Positions 5,859-12,305 of a stretch of 12,305 nt of DNA are shown here, one piece after another. Numbering within the stretch: position 1 is the stretch's first letter; each line of letters starts with the position of its first letter. A program made the position numbers and the translations under genes. The stretch is taken from NCBI GenBank assembly GCA_038330085.1, contig JBBQNP010000135.1, forward strand, positions 1 through 12,305. The letters are read 5' to 3'. Source of the stretch: JAEUIA01 sp038330085 (GTDB taxonomy: Bacteria; Planctomycetota; UBA1135; GCA-002686595). The notes beneath the pieces are model-generated. The model had not been told where the DNA came from, did no database searches, and was given only the letters and a program-made list of their open reading frames with translations.

Positions 5859-7450
5859 TCGAGGTTTCCGGGCCGCGCATTCGCCGTGCCCTGATCAGCG
5901 TCTTCGACAAGACAGGCGTCGAGGTATTCGCGCGCGCGCTGTCGCAGATGGGGGTCGAGATCCTCTCGACCGGCGGCACGCGCGCGACGCTCGTGAAGGC
6001 GGGCGTTCCCGCGCGCGAAGTCAGCGAACACACCGGCTTTCCCGAGATGATGGACGGCCGCGTCAAGACGCTGCATCCCAAGGTTCACGGCGGGATCCTC
6101 GCGTTGCGCGACGTGGCGTCGCACACGGGCGCGATGGCGGAACACGGGATTGCGCCGATCGATCTGGTGGTCGTGAACCTCTACCCGTTCGAAGCGACGG
6201 TCGCCGACGCGGACGTCACACGTGAGATCGCGATCGAGAACATCGACATCGGCGGTCCGGCGATGGTGCGCTCGGCGGCCAAGAACCATCGCTTCGTCGG
6301 CGTCGTCACGGATCCGGCTGACTACGAGCGCGTGGTCGACGAGATGCGCAAGTACGACGCTGCGTTGAGCGACGCGTTCAAGCGCGAGCTGGCGGTGAAG
6401 GCCTATGCGTCGACGGCGCGGTACGACGCGGCGATCAGCGCGTGGTTGTTCGCGCAGGAAGCGGGCGACGCGGTCACGTTCCCCACGGCGTTCGCGCTGA
6501 CGGGCCGCAAAGTTCTCGATTTGCGCTACGGCGAGAACCCGCATCAGCGCGCGGCGTTCTACGCGCAGCACGGTCAGACCGAGCCGAGCCTGGCGCGCGC
6601 GGAGGTGCTCAACGGGAAGGCGCTCAGCTACAACAACCTCGTCGATCTCGACACGGCGCTGGCGCTGGCGAAAGAGTTCGACGAGCCCTTCGTGGCCGTG
6701 CTCAAGCACAACAATCCGTGCGGAGCGGCGGCTGCGGCGACGATCAGAGAAGCGCTCGAGCATGCGTGGGAGGGCGATCCCTTGTCGGCGTTCGGATCGG
6801 TGCTGGCGTTCACGCGGACCGTCGACGCAGCGAGTGCCGAGTACCTCGTTTCGGGCAACCGCTTCGTCGAAGCGATCGTGGCTCCGGCGTTCGAGGAGAA
6901 GGCGCTGCGCACGCTGGTCGACAAGCCCAAGTGGGGGAAGAGCGTGCGGCTGCTCGCTGCCGGAGAGTTCGGGACCCGATCGCGTGATGCCCGCGAGGTC
7001 GAGGTGAAGAAGCTGACCGGCGGGTTCCTGTTGCAGGACCGCGACCTCGCGACTGCGAGTGCGGAGCAGTGCAAGGTCGCGACGAAGCGCGCGCCCACCA
7101 CCGCCGAGATGTCGGGGCTGCTCTTCGCCGAGAAGATCGCGAAGCACGTGAAGTCGAATGCGATCGTGCTCGCGTCAGGCACGCGCGTGCGCGGTGTCGG
7201 AGCCGGCCAGATGAGCCGTGTGGACGCCGTGCACATGGCCGTGCGCAAGGCCGGTGATCACGCGCGCGGGTGCGTGCTCGCGAGCGACGCGTTCTTCCCG
7301 TTCCCCGACGGCGTGGAGATGGCGCTCGATGCCGGCGTGACGGCGCTGCTGCAACCGGGCGGGTCCGTGCGCGATGGTGAGGTCATCGCTGCCTGTGACA
7401 CGCGCCAAGCTGCGATGGTGATGACGGGGACGCGTCACTTCCGACACTGA
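5855..7450 (+). CDS. purH: Bifunctional AICAR formyltransferase / IMP cyclohydrolase
   Basis: PurH catalyses the last two steps of de novo IMP synthesis: formylation of AICAR by 10-formyl-THF, then ring closure. The 531-residue length matches the family (529 in E. coli). The N-terminal MGS-like cyclohydrolase domain (about 8-205) shows ALISVFDKTG, EILSTGGT, GRVKTLHPKVHGG (69-80), VVVNLYPFE and ENIDIGGPAMVRSAAKN. The transformylase domain (about 215-531) shows LRYGENPHQ (223-231), the catalytic KHNNPCG (K284, H285), GDPLSAFGS, KSNAIVL, SDAFFPFPDG and the family-typical C-terminus GTRHFRH. The start is ATG 5855, with AGGAG 8 nt upstream. The gene lies 29 bp after the selenoprotein gene and probably shares its transcript, although no metabolic link is evident. 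It converges on the protease gene with 39 bp between. Confidence 0.97.
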   Translation: MIEVSGPRIRRALISVFDKTGVEVFARALSQMGVEILSTGGTRATLVKAGVPAREVSEHTGFPEMMDGRVKTLHPKVHGGILALRDVASHTGAMAEHGIAPIDLVVVNLYPFEATVADADVTREIAIENIDIGGPAMVRSAAKNHRFVGVVTDPADYERVVDEMRKYDAALSDAFKRELAVKAYASTARYDAAISAWLFAQEAGDAVTFPTAFALTGRKVLDLRYGENPHQRAAFYAQHGQTEPSLARAEVLNGKALSYNNLVDLDTALALAKEFDEPFVAVLKHNNPCGAAAAATIREALEHAWEGDPLSAFGSVLAFTRTVDAASAEYLVSGNRFVEAIVAPAFEEKALRTLVDKPKWGKSVRLLAAGEFGTRSRDAREVEVKKLTGGFLLQDRDLATASAEQCKVATKRAPTTAEMSGLLFAEKIAKHVKSNAIVLASGTRVRGVGAGQMSRVDAVHMAVRKAGDHARGCVLASDAFFPFPDGVEMALDAGVTALLQPGGSVRDGEVIAACDTRQAAMVMTGTRHFRH

Positions 7451-7489
7451 GTTCGAGGCGCGTGCCGGTCGCCGACAAGCGCTGCCAAC

Positions 7490-8689
7490 TCAGTGCTTCG
7501 CCGCTGCCGCCGTCTCCGGTTGGCTCGAGCTCGCGGGCTCGAGCCGCGCGAAGCCGATCTGGTCGAACCAGTCGTAGATCGCGGGCAACGGCGTGGCGAG
7601 GCCCATGTGCGGAATCACCGTCGGCCGCAGCGTGCCGTGCGTGTAGATCTTCGTGAAGATGCCGAGCAGCTCATGCGTGTCCGCGTCGAACACGCCACCG
7701 CCCGAGTTGCCAATGTAGGTCGGCGCGCTGATCATCCAATAGTGCTGGCCGTCGACCACGTGATGGATGTCGGCGATCTCGCCGAACGTCGGAATCGGAT
7801 CGTTGCCGAGCGGGCAACCCACCGCGTAGATCTGCTCGAACGTGCTGACCTGGCGCAAGCGCTCGCGCGAAGCCAACTTTGCGCCGCAATCCACGGCTTT
7901 CACCGTGTCGAGCTTGAGCAACGCGACGTCGAGCGCGGCGTCGAACTTGAGCAAGTGCGCCGTCTCGTTGCGCACGTCCCCGCTGCGCGAGTAGATCGTC
8001 ACCGGCACCGGCGTGTTCGTGCTCTCGGGCGCCGTCTGGATGTCACGGATCACGTGCCACGCGGTGACGACGTACGTGACGAAGTCCGACGTGCCCTCGA
8101 CGGGCTCCGACGCGAGCAACACGCCGCTGCCCACCGTCTCCTCGCCCATCATCTGCACCGTCGGGCCGAGCAAATCACGCCACATGCGCTCGCGATCGCG
8201 CTGCAGCCCCTTCGAGAGATGATCGAAATCGCCTTGCGCCGTCTGCGCCGCGCCCAACGCGCGCTGCGCGAGATCGTCGACGCCCTTCCACTTGTCGTCG
8301 ACGCCGCGCTGCAAGTCGGCGATGCGCGCATCGATCGCGGCGGGCGCGATCTGGTCCTTCATGCTGTCCCACTGCGCCATTTTTTCGCGCTGTTCCGCGA
8401 GTCCCTTCGCGGACGTATCGAGCTCGCTCTGCAGGTTGGAGAGCCTCTGATCGAGCTGGGCCGTGTGCGTCTGCGCACCGGATAGCTCGCGCAGCACCCG
8501 CGACGACGTCTGGATCTGCACCGTCAGACGCCCGATCTCGGCGTTGACGGCCTCCAACTCCTTGGGTTCGATGCGCGGTCGGCTCTCGAGCTCGTTCATG
8601 CGCTGACGCATGTCGATGACGCACACGACGCTCGTGCAGAGGAACACGGCCAGGCACAGGGGGATCCAGAGCTTCACCATCGCGCGCAT
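7490..8689 (-). CDS. Membrane-anchored coiled-coil trypsin-like serine protease
   Basis: The product is 399 residues from ATG 8689. ATG 8680 (residue 4) is likelier as the start because GGAG sits 10 nt before it, while it almost touches the first ATG. Residues 6-25 are a hydrophobic segment without a clear cleavage site, suggesting a signal anchor. Residues about 30-170 are charged and helical, with heptad-like patterns and little Pro or Gly, consistent with a coiled coil or oligomerising stalk. Residues about 180-378 are an S1-type protease domain with a visible triad: H212 (VVTAWHVI), D254 (LDVALLKL) and S329 (YIGNSGGGVFD). No PDZ domain follows, unlike DegP/HtrA, and the tail is Ala/Ser-rich. 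It may be an envelope protease with the catalytic domain held away from the membrane. Substrates are unknown. Confidence 0.85.
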   Translation of the reverse strand: MRAMVKLWIPLCLAVFLCTSVVCVIDMRQRMNELESRPRIEPKELEAVNAEIGRLTVQIQTSSRVLRELSGAQTHTAQLDQRLSNLQSELDTSAKGLAEQREKMAQWDSMKDQIAPAAIDARIADLQRGVDDKWKGVDDLAQRALGAAQTAQGDFDHLSKGLQRDRERMWRDLLGPTVQMMGEETVGSGVLLASEPVEGTSDFVTYVVTAWHVIRDIQTAPESTNTPVPVTIYSRSGDVRNETAHLLKFDAALDVALLKLDTVKAVDCGAKLASRERLRQVSTFEQIYAVGCPLGNDPIPTFGEIADIHHVVDGQHYWMISAPTYIGNSGGGVFDADTHELLGIFTKIYTHGTLRPTVIPHMGLATPLPAIYDWFDQIGFARLEPASSSQPETAAAAKH

Positions 8690-8737
8690 ACTCCATCCAC
8701 GGCGCGCACGACTCCGGCGCGCGGGGTGGAACGGTCA

Positions 8738-8787
8738 TCGGCGAAGCGGAGAGAACGAATCAAGCAAAACAGGGCGCTCTTCGCCGA
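8738..8787. repeat. Perfect 9-bp inverted repeat upstream of the protease gene
   Basis: TCGGCGAAG (8738-8746) is repeated inverted as CTTCGCCGA (8779-8787) with 32 bp between. It lies about 50-100 bp upstream of the protease start, in promoter range, so it may be an operator. It could also form a leader hairpin. Confidence 0.45.
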
Positions 8788-8946
8788 ACAGCGCTGCCTC
8801 CTGGCGCGAGCGTGACTGCACCCGTTCTAGCGCACCCGTCCCCTGCAGTTTCTGCCTGTCCTGGCTCGACTTGCGCCAGCGCCGCCGACACGAAAAGACC
8901 ACCTTGCCGACCCGAGCCGACCCCAACGTCCTCTCAGCGACCGCTG

Positions 8947-8972
8947 GTGCAAGCTCCAAAAGGCGCCTGCAC
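8947..8972 (-). terminator. Terminator-like hairpin after the HEAT/cyclophilin gene
   Basis: On the minus strand, 17 nt after the TAA stop, GTGCAGGCGCC and GGAGCTTGCAC form an 11-position stem (one G-U, one G-A mismatch) closed by a TTTT loop. No T-tract follows, so termination would not be of the classical intrinsic type. It may instead protect the mRNA 3' end. Confidence 0.45.
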
Positions 8973-8989
8973 GTTCGTGAGCACGCCGG

Positions 8990-11080
8990 TTACTGCGCCG
9001 GCACCACCCGCACGCTCTCGATCCTATCGCTGACTTCGATCCGATCCAGGGTGTCGAAACCCGAGACGAGCTGTCCGAAGTTCGTGTAGCGCCCGTCGAG
9101 GTGAGGCGTGTCGCGGTGCGTGACGAAGAATTGGCTGCCGGCGCTGTCGGGGTCGTCGTTGCGCGGCATGCCCAAGGACCCGCGCACGTACTTGCGCGGC
9201 GTGAATTCCGAGCGCAGCGGTGCGCCGTTCCACGTGATGCCGCCGTTGCCGTCGCCGCGGTGATCGCCGCCCTGGATGACGAAGTCGAGCTCGACGCGGT
9301 GGAACGTCAAACCGTCGTAATGGTGTCGAGAAGCGAGCTCGAGGAAGTTGCGCACGTGGTTGGGCGCTTCGGCGGGGAAGAGCTCGAAGACCATCGTGCC
9401 GCGGTTGGTCTTGATCTCGACGCGCGGGTTGGGTTGGCCCGGAGATGGCTCGGAGAAATCGGTCGCAGTGGACGCCGGAGGCGAAGGCTGCCGATCGGAA
9501 CTCTGCTCGCTCACGAGGGAGCGCATCTCCACCTTGCTCATCAGCTTCTTGCGTACGTACGGGTCGGGATGGTCCCACGCAGTCAGGAAGATCGGCCTCA
9601 GCCCCTCCGTGGGGAGCGTCTCGCTCGCATCGAGGATCGCGGCCGCCACCTCGGCGGAGATCTCGCCCGTGCTCGACTGCAAGCACAAGAGCAGAGCGCG
9701 CGCATCCTGTGCGACGACCATCTTGCCGTCCTTCAGTGCGGTGACCGCAGCCAGGCGCAGACCGTTGTCGGGAGCCGCCAAGAGCTCGACGAGCCGATCG
9801 TGCGATGACGGACCGAGGCGTTTTCCGAGACCTTCGATTGCGATGCCTGCGACACGCACATCGGAATCGCGCGTGAGGTCGAGGAGCAACGGCACCGCTA
9901 GGTCGGAGTCGAGCCGGGCCGCGGCCGAAGCGGCGGCCGCGCGCGAGATCGGATCTTGCGACTTCGCTGCGGTGCGCACGTGCTCCACGGACTTCGCACC
10001 GAGCACGCTCGCTTCGGATTCCAGCGCGGCGGTGCGTACCTCCGGCGAGGGGTCTGCGCCGGCCTGGGTCAAGATCGCGGCGATCGTGGGGCGCAGATCC
10101 CCGAACCTGGACTCTTCCTTGAAGGCTCCGAGCGCCGACATCGCCGCACGTCTCACGTGGGCGGATCCGTGCTTCGCAGCCTGAGACAGAGCTGGAATCG
10201 ATGCAGACATCGGCTGCTTGCCCAGCGCGACAGCTGCTTCGCACGCGACGCGCCAGTCGGGGTCGTTGATCGCGTTCGCAAGCGCTCCAATGCACGCGTC
10301 CGTGGCCGGTACTTCGGCGAGAGCTTTGGCCGCGAAAATCCGTGCGCGCACGTCGCTCGAGGAGAGGCCAGCGACGCATGCGTCACGCCCACCATCGAGC
10401 ACCGAGTTCGTGCGCGGAGACTTGTTCCGCGAGAACGTGAACAAGGCGCCCCAGCCATTGTCGGCGTCCGGCGCAGGTTTGGATCCTGACGGCGACCGCT
10501 TGAGGAACTCGACGAGCACGCCCTCCGCGTCGAGCGAATCGTTGCGCTTGACGGGAAAGCGCGAGGTTCCGAGCATGGCTTCACTGCGCACGCGCGCGTC
10601 AGGATCGTCGAGGCTCGAGAGGACCGCGACGCGCAAACGTGGATCGTCGATGCGCGAACCTGCTTCGACGATGCGCGCGCGCACGAGCGGATCGGGATCG
10701 TGCCAGCGAGCGAGGAGAGGCCCGGCAGAGGATGGGTCCGCGCGCTCGCCGAGCGCGAAGGCAGCGGCAGCGCGCACGTTGGAGGATTCATCGGTCAGCG
10801 CAAGCGTCAGCCCGTCGGTCACGTCGGCTCCAAAGTCAGCTACATCGAGACGTCCGAGTGCGGTTGCAGCCCGCTCGCGCGTACGGGTGTTGCCGTTGTG
10901 AAGCAGGGACTGCATGAGTCCGTCACCGTCGGTGCGCGCGTCCTCGTAGCGCGCGATGGTTTCGAGCGGATCCTGAGGAGCGGGCTGAGGCGAAACGAAT
11001 CCGGAGCCACCGTGGTCGGTGCTAGAACGACACGCAGCGAGAAGGAGGAGTGCGAGGAAAGTGATGCGGGACGGGTTCAT
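8990..11080 (-). CDS. HEAT-repeat lipoprotein fused to a cyclophilin-type peptidyl-prolyl isomerase
   Basis: The 696-residue product starts with MNPSRITFLALLLLAAC, a clear lipoprotein signal with lipobox LAAC (C17). Residues about 60-520 are helical HEAT or HEAT-like repeats, seen as recurring patterns such as SSNVRAAAAFALGE, DWRVACEAAVALGK, SAHVRRAAMSALGA and DVRVAGIAIEGLGK. A Ser/Pro/Thr-rich linker (about 523-550) leads to a cyclophilin domain (552-696). Its active-site residues are R595, F600 and Q603 in FHRVELDFVIQGGD, then GSQFFVTH (649-655) and LDGRYTNFGQLVSG. The positions matching human W121 and H126 are His and Tyr, as in many bacterial cyclophilins. It is probably an envelope chaperone that binds client proteins through the HEAT array and isomerises prolyl bonds. 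No Shine-Dalgarno precedes the ATG; a GATACT box lies 9 nt upstream. Confidence 0.9.
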   Translation of the reverse strand: MNPSRITFLALLLLAACRSSTDHGGSGFVSPQPAPQDPLETIARYEDARTDGDGLMQSLLHNGNTRTRERAATALGRLDVADFGADVTDGLTLALTDESSNVRAAAAFALGERADPSSAGPLLARWHDPDPLVRARIVEAGSRIDDPRLRVAVLSSLDDPDARVRSEAMLGTSRFPVKRNDSLDAEGVLVEFLKRSPSGSKPAPDADNGWGALFTFSRNKSPRTNSVLDGGRDACVAGLSSSDVRARIFAAKALAEVPATDACIGALANAINDPDWRVACEAAVALGKQPMSASIPALSQAAKHGSAHVRRAAMSALGAFKEESRFGDLRPTIAAILTQAGADPSPEVRTAALESEASVLGAKSVEHVRTAAKSQDPISRAAAASAAARLDSDLAVPLLLDLTRDSDVRVAGIAIEGLGKRLGPSSHDRLVELLAAPDNGLRLAAVTALKDGKMVVAQDARALLLCLQSSTGEISAEVAAAILDASETLPTEGLRPIFLTAWDHPDPYVRKKLMSKVEMRSLVSEQSSDRQPSPPASTATDFSEPSPGQPNPRVEIKTNRGTMVFELFPAEAPNHVRNFLELASRHHYDGLTFHRVELDFVIQGGDHRGDGNGGITWNGAPLRSEFTPRKYVRGSLGMPRNDDPDSAGSQFFVTHRDTPHLDGRYTNFGQLVSGFDTLDRIEVSDRIESVRVVPAQ

Positions 11081-11089
11081 TGTGGAGAC

Positions 11090-11095
11090 AGTATC
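11090..11095 (-). promoter_or_regulatory. Possible -10 box of the HEAT/cyclophilin gene
   Basis: GATACT on the minus strand ends 9 nt before the ATG at 11080. The spacing matches the stronger TATAAT upstream of higB on the other strand. No recognisable -35 accompanies it, so this is a weak call. Confidence 0.3.
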
Positions 11096-11150
11096 GAGGC
11101 GTGGGCAGATTGGGGATGTGGCAAGTCACTGGCGGGCTGGCCTTGCCTGG

Positions 11151-11179
11151 TTGCACGGGTCTCATGCAACGCCTATAAT
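11151..11179 (+). promoter_or_regulatory. higBA promoter with perfect -10 box
   Basis: TATAAT at 11174-11179 is a perfect sigma-70 -10 hexamer. TTGCAC at 11151-11156 is a weak -35, separated by the ideal 17 nt. Transcription would start around 11186, only about 3 nt before the higB ATG at 11189, so the mRNA would be leaderless or nearly so. Confidence 0.7.
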
Positions 11180-11180
11180 C

Positions 11181-11199
11181 GAGACGCGATGATCGTCTC
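11181..11199. promoter_or_regulatory. Inverted repeat over the higB start, candidate HigA operator
   Basis: GAGACG (11181-11186) and CGTCTC (11194-11199) form a perfect 6-bp inverted repeat with a 7-nt spacer. It spans the predicted transcription start and the higB ATG, just after the -10 box. HigA-type antitoxins autorepress by binding palindromes in their own promoters, which fits this position. The assignment to HigA is inference. Confidence 0.5.
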
Positions 11200-11479
11200 C
11201 TTCGGCGATGCGACCACGGAGGCGTTCTTCCACGGTACCCGTGACTCCCGCACGCGTCGGATCCCTTCGGAGATCCAGCGTGCCGTCACCCGCAAGCTCG
11301 ACATGCTCAATGCCGCTGAAGTTCTGCAGGACCTGAAAGCGCCCCCGGGGAATCGTCTGGAAGCGCTGCGGGGCGGCTGGAAGGGCCGTCACTCGGTCCG
11401 CGTGAACGACCCGTGGCGGATCGTCTTCCGCTGGACGAGCAGCGGTCCAGCCGACGTCCAACTCACCGACTATCACTGA
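11189..11479 (+). CDS. higB: HigB-type (RelE superfamily) toxin
   Basis: The 96-residue product fits the HigB/RelE toxin family, ribosome-dependent mRNA interferases freed when the partner antitoxin is degraded. Recognisable family features are the start MIVSFGDATTEAFFHG, the helical RRIPSEIQRAVTRKLDMLNAA, then LKAPPGNRLEALRGGWKGRHSVRVND and the strand WRIVFRW (76-82), and the end ADVQLTDYH. The family's usual short length and toxin-first gene order are both kept. ATG 11189 is chosen because the family N-terminus begins there and the -10 box ends 9 nt upstream. There is no Shine-Dalgarno. higA begins 40 bp downstream, which is a looser spacing than many TA pairs. Confidence 0.92.
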   Translation: MIVSFGDATTEAFFHGTRDSRTRRIPSEIQRAVTRKLDMLNAAEVLQDLKAPPGNRLEALRGGWKGRHSVRVNDPWRIVFRWTSSGPADVQLTDYH

Positions 11480-11519
11480 ACCTGACTGCGCTTCCGAAAA
11501 ACCACGCTCCCGAACAACG

Positions 11520-11807
11520 ATGCTTCCGAAGCTACGAATTCCCACACACCCGGGAGAAATCCTGCGCGAGGAATTCCTCGTACCGCTGGGTATCACTCAG
11601 GTCGCGTTCGCCGCCCACTTGGGCATCCCATTGCAACGCATCAACGAGATCATCCGGGGCAAGCGCGGCGTCACTGCTTCCACAGCGTGGCTCTTGGCCG
11701 GCGCGCTCGGCACGACACCCCAGTTCTGGACGAACCTGCAGAGCCAGTACGACCTCGCGGCAGATCGACCGGCTCGAGTGGTGCGACGGCTTCCGAAGAC
11801 CGGTTGA
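11520..11807 (+). CDS. higA: HigA-type antitoxin, XRE/HTH DNA-binding protein
   Basis: The 95-residue product carries the family signature IPTHPGEILREEFL (7-20), then a helix-turn-helix (about 25-46: ITQVAFAAHLGIPLQRINEI) and the typical RGKRGVTASTAWLLAGALGTTPQFWTNLQ. It should neutralise HigB by direct binding and repress the higBA promoter. The C-terminus (residues 80-95) is short and basic. ATG 11520 has no strong ribosome binding site. Translation may depend on reinitiation after higB, though 40 nt separates stop and start. Confidence 0.94.
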   Translation: MLPKLRIPTHPGEILREEFLVPLGITQVAFAAHLGIPLQRINEIIRGKRGVTASTAWLLAGALGTTPQFWTNLQSQYDLAADRPARVVRRLPKTG

Positions 11808-11818
11808 GCCTCCGGGGA

Positions 11819-11835
11819 CGGGTGCCTGTCACCCG
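11819..11835. repeat. Single repeat 13-mer with flanking palindrome, after higA
   Basis: GGTGCCTGTCACC at 11821-11833 differs from the element 13-mer at 2243-2255 by one base. With its flanks it makes CGGGTG / CACCCG around CCTGT. It lies 11 bp after the higA stop and may act as a 3'-end hairpin, but no T-tract follows. Confidence 0.55.
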
Positions 11836-11856
11836 CCGCGGGAGACTGCACTCCTG

Positions 11857-11876
11857 GTCGCGCGAAAGCGCGCGAC
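11857..11876 (+). promoter_or_regulatory. Tight GC hairpin in the higA-ribB intergenic region
   Basis: GTCGCGCG (11857-11864) and CGCGCGAC (11869-11876) form a perfect 8-bp stem with an AAAG loop. An alternative register gives a GAAA tetraloop. It may be part of the ribB leader or a 3'-end structure for higBA. Confidence 0.45.
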
Positions 11877-11947
11877 GCGCGGCGTGTTCCAGGGCACCGC
11901 CGCCGTCGGGTGGTCTGCTGTTGGACTGCGGGCTACGATCGGTGCTT

Positions 11948-11973
11948 GCTCGAACGGCTGTGCAGGTTCGAGC
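11948..11973 (+). promoter_or_regulatory. Perfect 8-bp hairpin 24 nt upstream of ribB
   Basis: GCTCGAAC (11948-11955) and GTTCGAGC (11966-11973) pair perfectly around a 10-nt loop. It sits just before the ribB start. There is no T-tract, and the conserved FMN-riboswitch blocks are not seen in this leader, so FMN control cannot be claimed. A protein site or a translation-control hairpin is possible. Confidence 0.45.
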
Positions 11974-11997
11974 TACCCCTGACGACTGGATCTCCCC

Positions 11998-12305
11998 ATG
12001 ACGATCAGCCCGATCCCCGACGTGTTGTCCGACCTCATGGCCGGCCGCATGGTCATCCTCGTCGATGACCCGGGCCGCGAGAACGAGGGCGACCTCGCGA
12101 TGCTGGCCGAGCACGTGACGCCCGAAGCGATCAACTTCATGGCGCGCGAAGGCCGCGGCCTGGTGTGCATGCCGATGGCGCCCGAGCTGTGCGACGCTCT
12201 CGAGCTCGTGCCGCAGACGGCGAAGAACACGAGCAAGCTCGGCACCGGCTTCACGGTCACGATCGAGGCCGCGACCGGTGTGACGACCGGCATCAGCGCG
12301 AAGGA
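11998..12305 (+). CDS. ribB: 3,4-dihydroxy-2-butanone 4-phosphate synthase, 3' end cut by window edge
   Basis: RibB turns ribulose 5-phosphate into DHBP plus formate, supplying the four-carbon unit of riboflavin. ATG 11998 opens 102 codons to the right edge. The acidic metal and substrate loop is clear as VDDPGRENEGDLAMLAE (residues 22-38), matching the family DDxxRENEGD. It is followed by INFMAREGRGLVCMPM (45-60) and GTGFTVTIEAATGVTTGISAK near the edge, which carries the conserved Thr-rich substrate loop. The rest lies outside, so the gene could be ribB alone or a ribBA fusion with GTP cyclohydrolase II. No clear Shine-Dalgarno precedes the ATG. Confidence 0.94.
   Translation, partial: MTISPIPDVLSDLMAGRMVILVDDPGRENEGDLAMLAEHVTPEAINFMAREGRGLVCMPMAPELCDALELVPQTAKNTSKLGTGFTVTIEAATGVTTGISAK

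Larger units (their letters stand above)
8690..8989. other. 300-bp intergenic region between two minus-strand genes
   Basis: The region lies upstream of the protease gene and downstream of the HEAT/cyclophilin gene, both on the minus strand. It holds a perfect 9-bp inverted repeat (8738-8746 / 8779-8787) near the protease start and a terminator-like hairpin (8947-8972) near the other gene's stop. The middle (about 8790-8945) contains no ORF or RNA gene that I recognise. Confidence 0.5.

Noticed and set aside
5489..7147. 552-residue minus-strand ORF opposite purH
   Set aside because: Antisense shadow of an unmistakable purH; no motif of its own.
9024..10379. 451-residue second-frame ORF inside the HEAT/cyclophilin gene
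   Set aside because: Out-of-frame shadow, Arg-rich, with fragments mirroring the real frame.
11808..11997. FMN riboswitch upstream of ribB
   Set aside because: Position is suggestive, but the conserved RFN sequence blocks were not recognised.

Overview
The window is GC-rich, tightly packed bacterial chromosome. It mixes housekeeping genes (release factor 2, PurH, a RibB start) with secreted or envelope proteins: an M24 peptidase, a sulfatase-fold lipoprotein, a coiled-coil serine protease and a HEAT-repeat/cyclophilin lipoprotein. That mix and the GC content suggest a free-living Gram-negative-type bacterium. Planctomycetota is my best guess, but no single feature proves it.

Layout, left to right. 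A HAD-IB phosphatase (-) runs off the left edge. Divergent from it is a secreted Xaa-Pro aminopeptidase-like enzyme (+). Its stop codon overlaps a structured 157-bp inverted repeat by one base, and prfB (+) starts 18 bp after that repeat. prfB carries the classic +1 programmed frameshift at CTT-TGA. A sulfatase-fold lipoprotein (-) converges on prfB. After a 344-bp non-coding gap comes a small thioredoxin-like gene (+) read through an in-frame TGA as selenocysteine (U-G-M-C motif), with a SECIS-like hairpin just downstream. purH (+) follows 29 bp later. A membrane-anchored coiled-coil trypsin-like protease (-) converges on purH. Behind a 300-bp gap is the HEAT/cyclophilin lipoprotein (-). The right end holds a higB-higA toxin-antitoxin pair (+), a hairpin-rich 190-bp leader and the first 102 codons of ribB (+).

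The most notable content is recoding. Two different UGA recoding events lie about 3.1 kb apart: the RF2 frameshift, set by RF2 level, and a likely selenocysteine UGA in a thioredoxin-like protein that standard gene calling would split in two. Other points of interest are the REPIN-like double repeat, a sulfatase-fold protein missing a conserved metal-ligand Asp, and start codons lying 9 nt after -10-like boxes (higB clearly, the HEAT/cyclophilin gene weakly), which suggests leaderless transcripts. No phage, transposase, CRISPR or tRNA/rRNA gene was seen.
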